From Brevibacillus formosus (GTDB lineage: Bacteria > Bacillota > Bacilli > Brevibacillales > Brevibacillaceae), in contig NZ_PXZL01000008.1 in NCBI RefSeq assembly GCF_003013405.1, forward strand, positions 60,892 to 124,891: a stretch of DNA of 64,000 bases, read 5' to 3'. Position 1 is the first letter of the stretch; each line of letters opens with the position of its first letter. The notes under the pieces were generated by a model. The model saw only the letters and a list, made by a program, of their open reading frames with translations. It had not been told where the DNA came from and made no database searches. Of the stretch, positions 34,644-42,664 are shown piece by piece. Both the position numbers and the translations under genes were made by a program.

Positions 34644-34865
34644 TGTTTCCTGAATGGGTAACGGACGCGACCCGGCATCATTCCCATCATGTGTCGTACT
34701 ATATGGGCATCGCGCGTTGTTTTCCAACTCCTTTTCAAACATGACCAAGCGCTCGAGAAATCCCTCGCAAGCCGGCATACTCTGTGGCGCCATCATTTCA
34801 ATTTCGTAAGCGACGGTCTTTCTCCATATTTCCAGCTGCCTTCTATTTGCCTCCCAAGCGTTCAA
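34614..34865 (-). CDS. Small hypothetical protein downstream of XRE regulator
   Basis: An 83-residue protein I do not recognise. The first 55 residues look like two helices (MNAWEANRRQLEIWRKTVAYEIEMM... ACEGFLERLVMFEKELENNA), the rest is low in structure. TTG start at 34865, with AAAGGGG and GGGG ten and four bases upstream. It lies 23 bases downstream of the XRE gene on the same strand, so it may form an operon with it. Its last codons overlap the EIICB terminator from the opposite strand. Real gene status is moderately likely. Confidence 0.5.
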   Translation of the reverse strand: MNAWEANRRQLEIWRKTVAYEIEMMAPQSMPACEGFLERLVMFEKELENNARCPYSTTHDGNDAGSRPLPIQETEKSPVRTSP

Positions 34866-34888
34866 GCCACCCCACCCCTTTTGCTAAA

Positions 34889-35101
34889 TCAGCAAATCAT
34901 CCTGATAAAAAGGTCAAGCATGTTGCACCGTAGTTTTTTAGCCAATACCGGCAAATGATTAGCCTTGAAGTCATATTCTCCCTTCTCGTACTTCAAGTAT
35001 GTCGAAGCATTTCGAAACCCGAGTGCTTCCGCCATTTCTTGCAAGGTCAGCTTGCACTCATTACGTCGTTGCGCGATAAACGGGAGGTTGAGTCGTTCCA
35101 C
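34889..35101 (-). CDS. XRE-family helix-turn-helix regulator (small)
   Basis: A 70-residue single-domain protein: RRNECKLTLQEMAEALGFRNASTYLKYEKGEYDFKANHLPVLAKKL is a Cro/CI-type HTH. GTG start with AGGAGGGG seven bases upstream. It is divergent from a second XRE regulator at 35265 and shares a 160-base control region with inverted repeats. Such paired small regulators occur in phage-derived or mobile islands and as metabolic switches; no other phage gene is seen nearby. Confidence 0.82.
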   Translation of the reverse strand: MERLNLPFIAQRRNECKLTLQEMAEALGFRNASTYLKYEKGEYDFKANHLPVLAKKLRCNMLDLFIRMIC

Positions 35102-35118
35102 CAGTTATCCCCTCCTGA

Positions 35119-35225
35119 TTTGCAAAAATGGCAAATATTTATAGTTACATCATATCCTTTCAATTTTAGCAAAGTCAATACAGATTTTGTTATATTAGCA
35201 ATCTTGTTTTTTCCGTTTTGGAAAA
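35119..35225. promoter_or_regulatory. Divergent control region between two XRE regulators
   Basis: TTTGCAAAAATGGCAAA (35119-35135) is a TTTGC..GCAAA palindrome in the leader of the left gene; TTTTCC-GTTTT-GGAAAA (35209-35225) is a perfect palindrome upstream of the right gene. TTAGCAA half sites occur near 35167 and 35195. AT-rich promoter sequence between them. Confidence 0.55.
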
Positions 35226-35264
35226 TTGTTAGAATGTAATTGCCAAAACGATAAAGGTGGTTTC

Positions 35265-35624
35265 ATGATGTCCATAGTTGGTCAACGCATTAAATGGCTG
35301 CGCGAACAAAAACAATGGTCACAACTTCAATTAGCTGAAAAGCTGGGCATACATAATACGGTACTTTCGCGGATCGAGTCAGGTGACAAGAAGGGCGTCG
35401 ATGCTCATCTGATATCGAAAGTCGCAGATTTATTTGAAGTATCCACCGATTTTCTCCACGGTCGCACGGAGGAACCATCTTGGCAACGCGGTTCTGTCCG
35501 GGAAACACCGGCGACCTTTTTGGATGTCGATGGCCTGACAGAGAAGGATCTGATTGAGGTCAAGCGGCATATTGAATTTTTAAAGTGGAAGGCTTTGCAG
35601 GAAAAGAGCGAAGACCCTTCTTGA
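35265..35624 (+). CDS. XRE-family helix-turn-helix regulator (SinR/ImmR-like)
   Basis: A 119-residue protein with an N-terminal HTH (GQRIKWLREQKQWSQLQLAEKLGIHNTVLSRIESGDKKGVDAHLISKVADLFEVSTDFL, residues 5-62) and a C-terminal segment (about 80-119) with a helix DLIEVKRHIEFLKWKAL that may be for dimerisation. ATG at 35265 follows AAAGGTGG. It is divergent from the small XRE gene and followed by two terminators. Confidence 0.88.
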   Translation: MMSIVGQRIKWLREQKQWSQLQLAEKLGIHNTVLSRIESGDKKGVDAHLISKVADLFEVSTDFLHGRTEEPSWQRGSVRETPATFLDVDGLTEKDLIEVKRHIEFLKWKALQEKSEDPS

Positions 35625-35647
35625 AGATTCATTAACGAATAACAGAA

Positions 35648-35712
35648 AAACCCCTGTCTCCAGAGGTTTTCATAGTGGCAAGCGTCAGGTGTACTCTCCT
35701 GATGCTTTTTTA
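35648..35712 (+). terminator. Two hairpins after the XRE gene
   Basis: AAACC-CTG/CAG-GGTTT (35648-35669), then AAGC-TCAGG/CCTGA-GCTT (35680-35707) with a TTTTTT run. Confidence 0.75.
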
Positions 35713-35723
35713 TATAAGCTGTG

Positions 35724-36071
35724 TTATTCTTCGCTGTCGTTAGCCATTTCGTCTGCATTCAACTCGATCCAGTTCTGCGACCAAGACTCAATTCCTTTGA
35801 GCACCGGAGTCAGAGCTTTCCCCATCTCCGTTAAGGAATACTCTACACGGACAGGAGCAGAATCAGTAAACACCTGCCGATGCACGAGTCCTTCCTTCTC
35901 CAAATCCTTCAAACGCTCTGAAAGTAGCCTTCCGCTTACTGGCAGGGCCCCTTCCAATGCACAGAATCGCTGTGGTCCCGACAACAACTGGTATAGGATT
36001 AGACCTGTCCATCGCTTCCCCAACAACTGCATACCTTTTTCGAACTTTGGACAGAGGGTAGACTGTTTCAT
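35724..36071 (-). CDS. HxlR/DUF24-family transcriptional regulator
   Basis: A 115-residue winged-helix regulator. Cys7 (STLCPKFEKGMQLLGKRWTGLILYQLLSG) is the conserved redox cysteine of YodB/HypR-type members. The winged region runs RVEYSLTEMGKALTPVL. The ATG at 36071 has GAGGTGAT upstream; the frame reaches 36116 without a better site. It is divergent from the DoxX gene and probably represses it when reduced. Confidence 0.92.
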   Translation of the reverse strand: MKQSTLCPKFEKGMQLLGKRWTGLILYQLLSGPQRFCALEGALPVSGRLLSERLKDLEKEGLVHRQVFTDSAPVRVEYSLTEMGKALTPVLKGIESWSQNWIELNADEMANDSEE

Positions 36072-36187
36072 AGGTATCACCTCATTCTCCTTCCAGTATA
36101 ACGCTCTTTGTTCCATCCATCAAAACCAATGATGTGAATCAACCTTGAAAATTACACTTGCCAACTATTGGGATTTTATTGAATCAC

Positions 36188-36231
36188 TTGACTTAGGAAT
36201 TTATTATTGTATACTTACTAACGAAAAGTAA
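36188..36231 (+). promoter_or_regulatory. DoxX promoter with HxlR-type operator
   Basis: TTGACT (36188-36193), 16 bases, TATACT (36210-36215). The palindrome TTACT-N7-AGTAA (36215-36231) begins at the last base of the -10 box, the classical repressor position, and fits the divergent HxlR gene. Confidence 0.65.
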
Positions 36232-36268
36232 CTTTATTACGCATTTAAATTTTCGGAGGGATTCATAC

Positions 36269-36679
36269 ATGTCTAATCGTTTTGAATGGAGCGCACTTAT
36301 TCTACGTGTGATTGCTGGTCTGACTTTTGCCATTCACGGAGTGGCTAAATTCCAAATGGGGCTGGAGAATGTCGCTGGTTTCTTCGGGACCATGGGACTC
36401 CCTGCATTCATTGCTTATCTCGTAACCTTCTTGGAGGTAGTAGGCGGTATTGCCTTGATTCTGGGTCTGGGTACTCGCGTGTTCGCAGGTGCGTTGTCTG
36501 TTGTCATGCTTGGTGCGATCTTTAAGGCCAAGCTCGCTGCCGGCTTCCTTGGCGGTGAAGGCGGAGCTGGTTATGAATTGGATTTGGCCTTGCTTGCGAT
36601 GTTGGTTTCTCTTGGAATTAGCGGCAGCACCAAGTTCGCGCTGGACGCTGTCCTGTTTGGAAAAAGATCGGTTGAGTAA
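36269..36679 (+). CDS. DoxX family membrane protein
   Basis: A 136-residue protein with four transmembrane helices and the DoxX pattern (ALILRVIAGLTFAIHGVAKFQMGLENVAGFFGTMGLP, FLEVVGGIALILGLGTR, GYELDLALLAMLVSL). DoxX proteins are linked to redox balance or quinone reduction (CatD/MhqP-like). Strong GGAGG precedes the ATG. It is divergent from an HxlR regulator, as catD and mhqP are regulated by YodB-type factors. Confidence 0.9.
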   Translation: MSNRFEWSALILRVIAGLTFAIHGVAKFQMGLENVAGFFGTMGLPAFIAYLVTFLEVVGGIALILGLGTRVFAGALSVVMLGAIFKAKLAAGFLGGEGGAGYELDLALLAMLVSLGISGSTKFALDAVLFGKRSVE

Positions 36680-36693
36680 TGCCATTGTGAAAC

Positions 36694-36746
36694 AAAAAGC
36701 CAAGTCGGAAGGCTCTCAAATGTGACCTTCCGACTTGGCTTTTTTA
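36694..36746. terminator. Bidirectional terminator
   Basis: Perfect 19-bp stem AAAAAGCCAAGTCGGAAGG and its complement around a 13-base loop, with A and T runs on the outside, between the convergent DoxX and lipoprotein genes. Confidence 0.95.
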
Positions 36747-37352
36747 TTCTTTTTGCGGTGATTCCTCGATCATTTTTTTATTGATGATCCTTATTTTGTC
36801 AGCTGGTGATTTCTCGTCCTTTGCACTAATAAATACGGAGTTATCTCCCGCTTCAAAAAACATGACATAATCCTGATCGGACATGCTCTTCTCTTCACTG
36901 ACAGGCGCCCCCAAATTTTTACGGATCGTGTCCAGATTCGTTTCATTGAGATGAAGACCAGCCAAATCAATTCCATATACGCGATCTTGCCCATCAAAAT
37001 AAATGAGTGCAGTCTCTAGCTTCTCAAAGACTTCATAGCGCCCGCCATCCCAATAATCCTGTTTCGTTACCTTTCCGTATAGCGCAGAAACCTCATCCCG
37101 CTTCATCCCGATGTGGATATCCAAGCCACTGATTTCGTTTTTGGTGAGCAGCTGCAAAAATTGCTCATCTAGATTAATTTGACGCACGGTAGCGGTTTGC
37201 TTCTCTTGCTTTTGGTCGCCACCGCTATTTCCCGCCTCTTGCTTCTGCTCAGTTACAGGCTGTGGTGTTGTATCCGTTGATACGTTCGTGTCAGGTGAAC
37301 AGCCTCCTGCAATCAAGCCTGCCATTACGGTCATACACACCCATTTTCTCAT
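36744..37352 (-). CDS. Lipoprotein, DUF4309-like
   Basis: A 202-residue secreted lipoprotein. The lipobox LIAGGC puts the modified cysteine at residue 18, followed by a Q/E/T-rich linker to about residue 60 and a folded region (LDIHIGMKRDEVSALYGKVTKQDYWDGGRYEVFEKLETALIYFD) that matches the pattern of Bacillus DUF4309 lipoproteins in outline. Function unknown. Overlaps the terminator by three bases at its 3' end. Upstream lies the small membrane gene in the opposite orientation. Confidence 0.75.
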   Translation of the reverse strand: MRKWVCMTVMAGLIAGGCSPDTNVSTDTTPQPVTEQKQEAGNSGGDQKQEKQTATVRQINLDEQFLQLLTKNEISGLDIHIGMKRDEVSALYGKVTKQDYWDGGRYEVFEKLETALIYFDGQDRVYGIDLAGLHLNETNLDTIRKNLGAPVSEEKSMSDQDYVMFFEAGDNSVFISAKDEKSPADKIRIINKKMIEESPQKE

Positions 37353-37442
37353 TCGAATTCGCTCCTTTTCTTCCTCTTGAATGGTTTCATCGCAACTTCA
37401 TCACGGGTAAGACGTATCTTTTAGTAAAAAGTGAGGTGTTGT

Positions 37443-37622
37443 ATGATGCCACTCTGGTTACTCGTCGTACTTATTTTCGGAGGTCTCTTGCTGATTGGAG
37501 CCATCATCGATTGGATTGCCAAGCGCCGGAAGCAGAGAATCCTCATTGAGCGTAACAACCGTGATTCCCATTCCTTTGATGAAGGATACGATCCGAGAAA
37601 CAAAGACGAATATCTCAATTGA
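37443..37622 (+). CDS. Small single-pass membrane protein
   Basis: A 59-residue protein: a hydrophobic helix at residues 4-22 (PLWLLVVLIFGGLLLIGAIIDW), then a basic and charged cytoplasmic tail (AKRRKQRILIERNNRDSHSFDEGYDPRNKDEYLN). Type and function not recognised. The ATG at 37443 has GTGAGGTG four bases upstream; an in-frame GTG four codons earlier would include the ribosome site. Confidence 0.6.
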   Translation: MMPLWLLVVLIFGGLLLIGAIIDWIAKRRKQRILIERNNRDSHSFDEGYDPRNKDEYLN

Positions 37623-37665
37623 TAGACGCTGCTCCCCATCATTTGGTTACGAAACCGTACGTAGC

Positions 37666-37690
37666 AAAAAAAGACCCCGGAAAGGGTCCC
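37666..37690 (-). terminator. Terminator after nupC
   Basis: GACCC/GGGTC stem followed by seven T residues on the minus strand. Confidence 0.75.
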
Positions 37691-37691
37691 C

Positions 37692-38873
37692 TCACACCAC
37701 AATGCTGATGATAATTCCTGACAAAATGCTGACGAGTGTTGCCCCATATAACAGCCTCAATCCAAACCGGGCTACGACATTTCCTTGTCTTTCATTCAAG
37801 CCTTTTACCGCGCCAACAATCGTCCCGATAGAGCCAAAGTTCGCGAACGAGATCAAAAACACAGACACGATGGCCACGGTTCTTTCGCTTAACTGACCTT
37901 GAATCTTCGTAAAATCGAGGATGGCGACAAACTCGTTCGCCACTATTTTAGTAGCCATGATACTTCCTGCTTGTACGGCTTCATGCCAAGGAACCCCCAT
38001 AAGAAAAGCGAGCGGAGCAAAGACATACCCTAACAACGCTTGGAACGAGATACCGAATACCGCACTGAAAAACCCGTTCACCATCGCAATGAGTGCAATA
38101 AATCCGAGCAACATCGCGGCAACGACCACGGCTACTTTAAATCCATCCAGAATATACTCCCCGAGCATTTCAAAGAAGGCCTGTCTCTCTTCTTTTTCTT
38201 GATCGAGCAAATCATCTTCCGGCTTCACTTCATACGGCGTAATAATGGAAGCAATGATAAAACCACCAAATAAGTTGAGTACCAATGCAGCTACCACATA
38301 CTCCGGTTTAAGCATGGTCATGAAGGAACCCACGATCGACATAGACACGGTGGACATCGCAGAGGCGCACAGCGTGTACAACCTGTTTTCGGGAATCGCA
38401 CCAAGCTGTTTTTTCACGGTAATAAACACTTCAGACTGCCCAACGATCGCCGAGGCAATCGCATTATACGACTCCAATTTTCCCATGCCATTCACTTTGC
38501 TCAATACGAGTCCTACATACTGAATAAATAATGGGAGGATTCTCGTATACTGCAAAATGCCTATCAGTGCCGATACGAACACAATAGGCAGCAAAACTTG
38601 CAAGAAAAATGGCGTCGCATCAGGATTCGCAATGCCACCGAAAACAAAATTAATCCCCTCGTAGGCGTACTTCAGAAGTGTGGAAAAACTGCTGGCAATG
38701 CCTGATATGAATATGAGTCCAATATTGGTTCGCAACAGCAGCAAGCCAAACACGATTTGAATCAGAATCATGATGAGGATAGGGCGATACCGAATGTGCT
38801 TTTTATCACTACTTGCCAGCCAAGCAAGCAAAAATACCGTGATCAAACCTATTCCTGCGATGATATAATTCAT
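37692..38873 (-). CDS. nupC: NupC-family nucleoside transporter
   Basis: A 393-residue concentrative nucleoside transporter, the same length as NupC of B. subtilis. Family motifs LNLFGGFIIASI, GQSEVFITVKKQL, TVSMSIVGSFM, MATKIVANEFVAILDF and ISFANFGSIGTIVGAVKGLNE are complete, with eight to ten hydrophobic spans. It imports pyrimidine or purine nucleosides with protons or sodium. ATG at 38873 follows GGAG; the frame extends 46 codons upstream but through a terminator hairpin of ridA. Confidence 0.9.
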   Translation of the reverse strand: MNYIIAGIGLITVFLLAWLASSDKKHIRYRPILIMILIQIVFGLLLLRTNIGLIFISGIASSFSTLLKYAYEGINFVFGGIANPDATPFFLQVLLPIVFVSALIGILQYTRILPLFIQYVGLVLSKVNGMGKLESYNAIASAIVGQSEVFITVKKQLGAIPENRLYTLCASAMSTVSMSIVGSFMTMLKPEYVVAALVLNLFGGFIIASIITPYEVKPEDDLLDQEKEERQAFFEMLGEYILDGFKVAVVVAAMLLGFIALIAMVNGFFSAVFGISFQALLGYVFAPLAFLMGVPWHEAVQAGSIMATKIVANEFVAILDFTKIQGQLSERTVAIVSVFLISFANFGSIGTIVGAVKGLNERQGNVVARFGLRLLYGATLVSILSGIIISIVV

Positions 38874-38925
38874 GCAACCAACTCCGATCCGCATATCTCG
38901 CTCCATAATCTTCCCAAAAGAGCAC

Positions 38926-38965
38926 AAAAAAACCCTCCTGAACGATGAATAATCGAACAGAAGGG
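38926..38965 (-). terminator. Terminator after ridA
   Basis: CCCTTCTG-TCGAT/ATCG-CAGGAGGG stem followed by TTTTTTTG on the minus strand, upstream of nupC. Confidence 0.88.
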
Positions 38966-38976
38966 AGATGGGACAA

Positions 38977-39384
38977 CTATATATCTGCAACGGCGATGGC
39001 CTCGATCTCAATCAGCAGCTCGTCCCTGATGAGCTTGCTCACTTCAACGGCAGAGCTCGCTGGCGGGGTTTCTGTATTCACGTACTGATCTCGAATCTCA
39101 CGGACAATATGCATCTTGGAGATGTCCGTCACGAAAAAAGTCAATTTCACTACATGACCAAAGCTGACTCCTGCCGCTTCTAACGCGAATTGGATATTTT
39201 CAAAAACTTGTTTTGTCTGTGCGGCTAAATCGCCTATTCCGACCACTTGGCCTTCCTTGTTGAGTGCCACCTGGCCCGATACATAAATCGTCCGTGCGTT
39301 CCGAACCTCTACCGCATGGGTGTAGCCAAATGTAGGTGGCATTGTTTCAGGGTTAATAAATTTGATTCGCTTATCATTTTGCAT
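38977..39384 (-). CDS. RidA family (YjgF/YER057c) protein
   Basis: A 135-residue reactive-intermediate deaminase homologue. The family signature lies near residues 100-120; the active-site Arg is in SKLIRDELLIEIEAIAV, and GYTHAVEVRNARTIYVSGQVALNKEGQVV is typical. RidA proteins hydrolyse enamine/imine intermediates from PLP enzymes. GGGAGC-type ribosome site. It precedes nupC on the same strand but has its own terminator. Confidence 0.9.
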   Translation of the reverse strand: MQNDKRIKFINPETMPPTFGYTHAVEVRNARTIYVSGQVALNKEGQVVGIGDLAAQTKQVFENIQFALEAAGVSFGHVVKLTFFVTDISKMHIVREIRDQYVNTETPPASSAVEVSKLIRDELLIEIEAIAVADI

Positions 39385-39533
39385 TCGACATGCTCCCTCC
39401 GATTCACATTTGTTGGTAAGTCATTCTATCATATCCGAAAAATTCTGACCATTCTTCGAGTTCACAAAGAAAGAGAGGAAAGCCTCATGATGAATAACCC
39501 GTCTCCAACTAGGCTGAGGACGGGCTTTGTTTT

Positions 39534-41159
39534 TTACTGTTTTCTATTGGAGGAATTAAATTGATCAAATAGTCCGCTTCCAGAGCTTTTTGGCTGTTCT
39601 TTTTTGTTTGCGGCTTCAAATTGCTGAAACAGTCCGCCGTCATACTTCTTTTTTTCTTCTACTCTTATTTCTTGCTTTTTGGGTAGGGGCTGTTGAATCG
39701 GTGTTCTTTCTGGCTTTACAGGCTCTACATTCTTTTTCTTTCTCGTACTTTTCGTATTTTTCGTCATGATCCTGTTAGGAGGTTGCTTCTTCTTCTTTCT
39801 TTTTCTATTCATAAACCAATAAGATAAAGGAAAAATGCCGAGCATAATCATACCCGCTGTAATCAAATACAGCTTCCAGATCGATTGCCTTTTCTCTTCC
39901 GCTTGTTTTTCTTCCCGCATCTTTTGGACAACTTGTTCGAAATCACGAACCATATAGTTTTCTTTAACTGACGACAGGTTCTTTACAAAACCTACGGAAC
40001 GGCTTCCATCATAGATAAAATGTCGCGGGGCATTGTTCACTGTCATCTGGTATATGTATCCTGTGGGGACCCCTGAATCTTGGATTTTTTCTTCTATCTC
40101 ACCTAGAAGATCAGGAGAAGTTGGATCAATCATTTGGTCATATTCCAAAACTTCATAGTTCTTAAGTTCTTTTTTTCCCACTAACTGAATATTTTCTTCA
40201 TTGTTAAACAGAAAATACCTCGGAATCCTATTGATATTCTTCCGATAGACTTTGTTTTTCGGGTAATTATGCAAGGCCATTTCGTTGCTATGCATGTCCA
40301 GTATCTGCTCTGACAGCAGTACCTCTTTTGCTTCTATGATAGGGAGGTTTTTCTCTAAGGCTTCATATTGAGGGAGCCATTGAATGGTACCATCCGAGCG
40401 TAAAAACAAGTAAATATCCTGATATTGAAAGGATGTCACATAGATTTGATCCGTTGGTAGGCTATGTAGATAAAACTCTTTTTCAAATGGTGTTGGATCG
40501 AAATTGTATGGGATGTTAAATACTGTTGCCCCATTAATCTCACTCTCATCTACCTCTTCTATCTGTCCGTTATTATGTACGGTAAAGTATAGGGAGCCAT
40601 CATGAGTTGATTCCCCCCATATAGTCGTTTGATAAAATTGATTGGATCGTAAATGATATGGTCCAATACCCCTGTCGATTTGTAATAAGATTTCATCCCG
40701 CTTGATTCTTTCCTCTTCCGCAGCGGCTTCTTCGCTCGTCTCCTCGTCTGAGCTTGTCTCTTCTTCCGCATTTTCATCATCATCGTCGTCATCGTCATGC
40801 TTTTTGATTTTAACCGGCTTGGATGATTTGAAACCGCTTGACGGTTTTGCGCTTTTTATCGTGGAGCTTGAACTTTTGCTGGTTGAGCCTGAGCTTTTTC
40901 CTGAAGAGTACGAGCTTCTGCCCGACGAATAGGAACCTGTACTCGATGACCCTGAACTTCTGCCCGACGAATAGGAGCTGGTACTCGATGACCCTGAACT
41001 TTTGCCGGACGAATAGGAGCTGGTACTAGACGAACCTGAGCTTCTGCCTGAACTACTGGAGCTAGATGAACTTGAGCCTCTAGATGACGCTGGTTCTACA
41101 GGAAGGATTAATAGACTAATCATTACAGCGCTAAGAAAATAGGCAAGTAAGTTCCGCAT
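39534..41159 (-). CDS. Exported serine-repeat membrane protein
   Basis: A 541-residue protein. A signal or anchor segment (residues 4-20) precedes a Ser/Gly/Tyr low-complexity region (about 24-100) built from repeats of SSGSSSTSSYSSG[KR]. An acidic run (KKHDDDDDDDENAEEE) follows, then a folded region of about 270 residues with no recognised domain. A membrane helix (about 425-445, LYLITAGMIMLGIFPLSYWF) and a basic cytoplasmic tail end with two copies of GLFxQFxxxN+K. The start at 41159 has GAGGGG nine bases upstream. Function is unknown. Confidence 0.75.
   Translation of the reverse strand: MRNLLAYFLSAVMISLLILPVEPASSRGSSSSSSSSSGRSSGSSSTSSYSSGKSSGSSSTSSYSSGRSSGSSSTGSYSSGRSSYSSGKSSGSTSKSSSSTIKSAKPSSGFKSSKPVKIKKHDDDDDDDENAEEETSSDEETSEEAAAEEERIKRDEILLQIDRGIGPYHLRSNQFYQTTIWGESTHDGSLYFTVHNNGQIEEVDESEINGATVFNIPYNFDPTPFEKEFYLHSLPTDQIYVTSFQYQDIYLFLRSDGTIQWLPQYEALEKNLPIIEAKEVLLSEQILDMHSNEMALHNYPKNKVYRKNINRIPRYFLFNNEENIQLVGKKELKNYEVLEYDQMIDPTSPDLLGEIEEKIQDSGVPTGYIYQMTVNNAPRHFIYDGSRSVGFVKNLSSVKENYMVRDFEQVVQKMREEKQAEEKRQSIWKLYLITAGMIMLGIFPLSYWFMNRKRKKKKQPPNRIMTKNTKSTRKKKNVEPVKPERTPIQQPLPKKQEIRVEEKKKYDGGLFQQFEAANKKEQPKSSGSGLFDQFNSSNRKQ
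40890..41085. repeat. In-frame tandem DNA repeats coding for the serine-rich region
   Basis: A unit of about 54 bases containing GACGAATAGGAGCTGGTACTCGATGACC recurs three to four times with small changes. All copies keep the reading frame of the exported protein, so this is a coding minisatellite that can expand or contract. Confidence 0.85.
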
Positions 41160-41346
41160 GAAATATGACCCCTCTATGAACCAACCAATGGTTCTCTCTA
41201 GATAACAGTTAAATACTACCACCTCAGATCATGGAAATGCTACAAAATTCCTACCCTTCCTTCTTCACCCTCTTATGACTTTTTACCGAAAAGTCTATCC
41301 TGTATAATTTTTGGGAAATAGGAAAATAGAAAGAGAGGTTTTGTTA

Positions 41347-41772
41347 GTGACAACGGTATACGATAAAGCGAAATATCATTACGAAAACTTTGAGGAGGAT
41401 CTTCCTCAAAAGCAGGCATACGTACATACAGGCTTTTTCATTGGCTGGTTGATTGAAAAGGATATGGTTAGCGAGGATTTCCAAAAGAGCTTTGAAAAAC
41501 TAATCGCTGATTTTAAACAAAGGAAGATGACTGGTCCTGAAGTCTATGAGAAGACGGGTGGAGTATTTGCTAAAGACATGCTGACTGAAGAAGGAAACCA
41601 GTTCGCGATGTTTTACTTCGATTTCGATACGGGGGAGTATCGGTATCATTATCTAGAAGCGTTCGATTGTGAGCCGAGTGTGTATCACGTGGAAGATACT
41701 TGGGAGAATTACGACCATATTAAAAATTGGATCGACAATGAGTACGAGTACTGGTGCGAGAAAAATGAATAA
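41347..41772 (+). CDS. Conserved hypothetical cytoplasmic protein
   Basis: A 141-residue acidic protein without membrane segments: VYDKAKYHYENFEEDLPQKQAYVHTGFFIGWLIEKDMVSEDF... and a terminal HIKNWIDNEYEYW. This N-terminal HTGFFIGWLI pattern is seen in uncharacterised Firmicute proteins (DUF7832-like); I do not know a function. GTG start at 41347 with AGAGAGG eight bases upstream; the frame begins 12 codons earlier without a site. Confidence 0.75.
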   Translation: MTTVYDKAKYHYENFEEDLPQKQAYVHTGFFIGWLIEKDMVSEDFQKSFEKLIADFKQRKMTGPEVYEKTGGVFAKDMLTEEGNQFAMFYFDFDTGEYRYHYLEAFDCEPSVYHVEDTWENYDHIKNWIDNEYEYWCEKNE

Positions 41773-41810
41773 GACCGCGTGAGTACGCGGCCAACAGTTA
41801 AGTCGGTATC

Positions 41811-42341
41811 CTATTTCTTCAGGATGAAATCAGACATGACTGCCTTTTCCCATTGGATTCCTTTTGGACTCACATTGGTGTAAAGGGTTATAGAGTCCGC
41901 ATCTTCAACTACGGCTTTTAAATGAAAGCTCATGTCCTTGGGCTGCAAATATTCATCATACAGCTGTTGGTAGTTGGGATCGTTCTTTTCTTTTGCCGCT
42001 TTGATGTAGTCCACGGTGTCAGGGTCTTTCTCGAAGTTTTTGTATTTCACTTGATATCCGAATGTCGCTTCTACTTTTCCGTCAACGGTTTTCTCTTCGT
42101 AATCCGACAGGGTAAACTCGAGCAGCTCGTAGTAGGGAGAGAAAGCTTTCTTGCTCTCTTCTTGCAAGTAGCCCGCAATTTTGTCAAAGCTTGAAGAGCT
42201 GTCTACCGATTGTTTCTGTTCTGTGCCAGCATTCGTTACTTCTTTTGCAGGTGGCGCGGCAGTCTGATTTTGTACGACCGCATCTGAGCTGCAACCGCTG
42301 AAGAAAATCGCCAAGACCACAGTTATGACCACTTTTTTCAA
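41811..42341 (-). CDS. Lipoprotein of unknown function
   Basis: A 176-residue lipoprotein. The signal ends in the lipobox IFFSGC (Cys at residue 17), followed by a linker rich in A/P/E/Q and a folded C-terminal half (about 50-176) rich in Tyr, Lys and Asp. No family recognised. AGTTTTC is weak as a ribosome site but GGGGGAG lies upstream of the ATG. It stands alone between the DUF7832-like gene and tRNA-Arg. Confidence 0.75.
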   Translation of the reverse strand: MKKVVITVVLAIFFSGCSSDAVVQNQTAAPPAKEVTNAGTEQKQSVDSSSSFDKIAGYLQEESKKAFSPYYELLEFTLSDYEEKTVDGKVEATFGYQVKYKNFEKDPDTVDYIKAAKEKNDPNYQQLYDEYLQPKDMSFHLKAVVEDADSITLYTNVSPKGIQWEKAVMSDFILKK

Positions 42342-42454
42342 AGAAAACTCCCCCTGATCTCGTTCATTATTTGCTACAAGTTATACGATCAGGACTCGCT
42401 GGATGTTACAGTATTTTCCAAATAGTTGGCAGTAGAGCTTGCGAGTTGGTAAAT

Positions 42455-42482
42455 AAAAAAACCTTGATACATCAAGGTTTTT
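42455..42482. terminator. Bidirectional terminator after tRNA-Arg
   Basis: AAACCTTGA/TCAAGGTTT with a 4-base loop and runs of A and T at the outside. Confidence 0.9.
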
Positions 42483-42489
42483 CCTACAA

Positions 42490-42566
<77 letters not shown>

Positions 42567-42614
42567 ATTTTACATTCACTTCCATTATAGTGAAATCACT
42601 CGATTTTGGCAATT

Positions 42615-42656
42615 GAGGACCAGGGTGACCATGCCCCGGTCCTCCTTTGTTTTTTA
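42615..42656 (+). terminator. Hairpin with plus-strand T-run near the anti-sigma stop
   Basis: GAGGACC/GGTCCTC stem, then CTTTGTTTTTT on the plus strand. No plus-strand gene ends here, so it may only protect against antisense transcription. Confidence 0.4.
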
Positions 42657-42664
42657 TCATTTGA

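Noticed and set aside
39487..39564. 25-codon plus-strand frame with a ribosome site near 39487
   Set aside because: It runs through a hairpin with a T-run and into the end of the serine-repeat gene; no composition or similarity supports it.
40890..41085. CRISPR-like array of short repeats
   Set aside because: Repeats are in the reading frame of the serine-rich protein, lack unique spacers of equal length and have no cas genes nearby.
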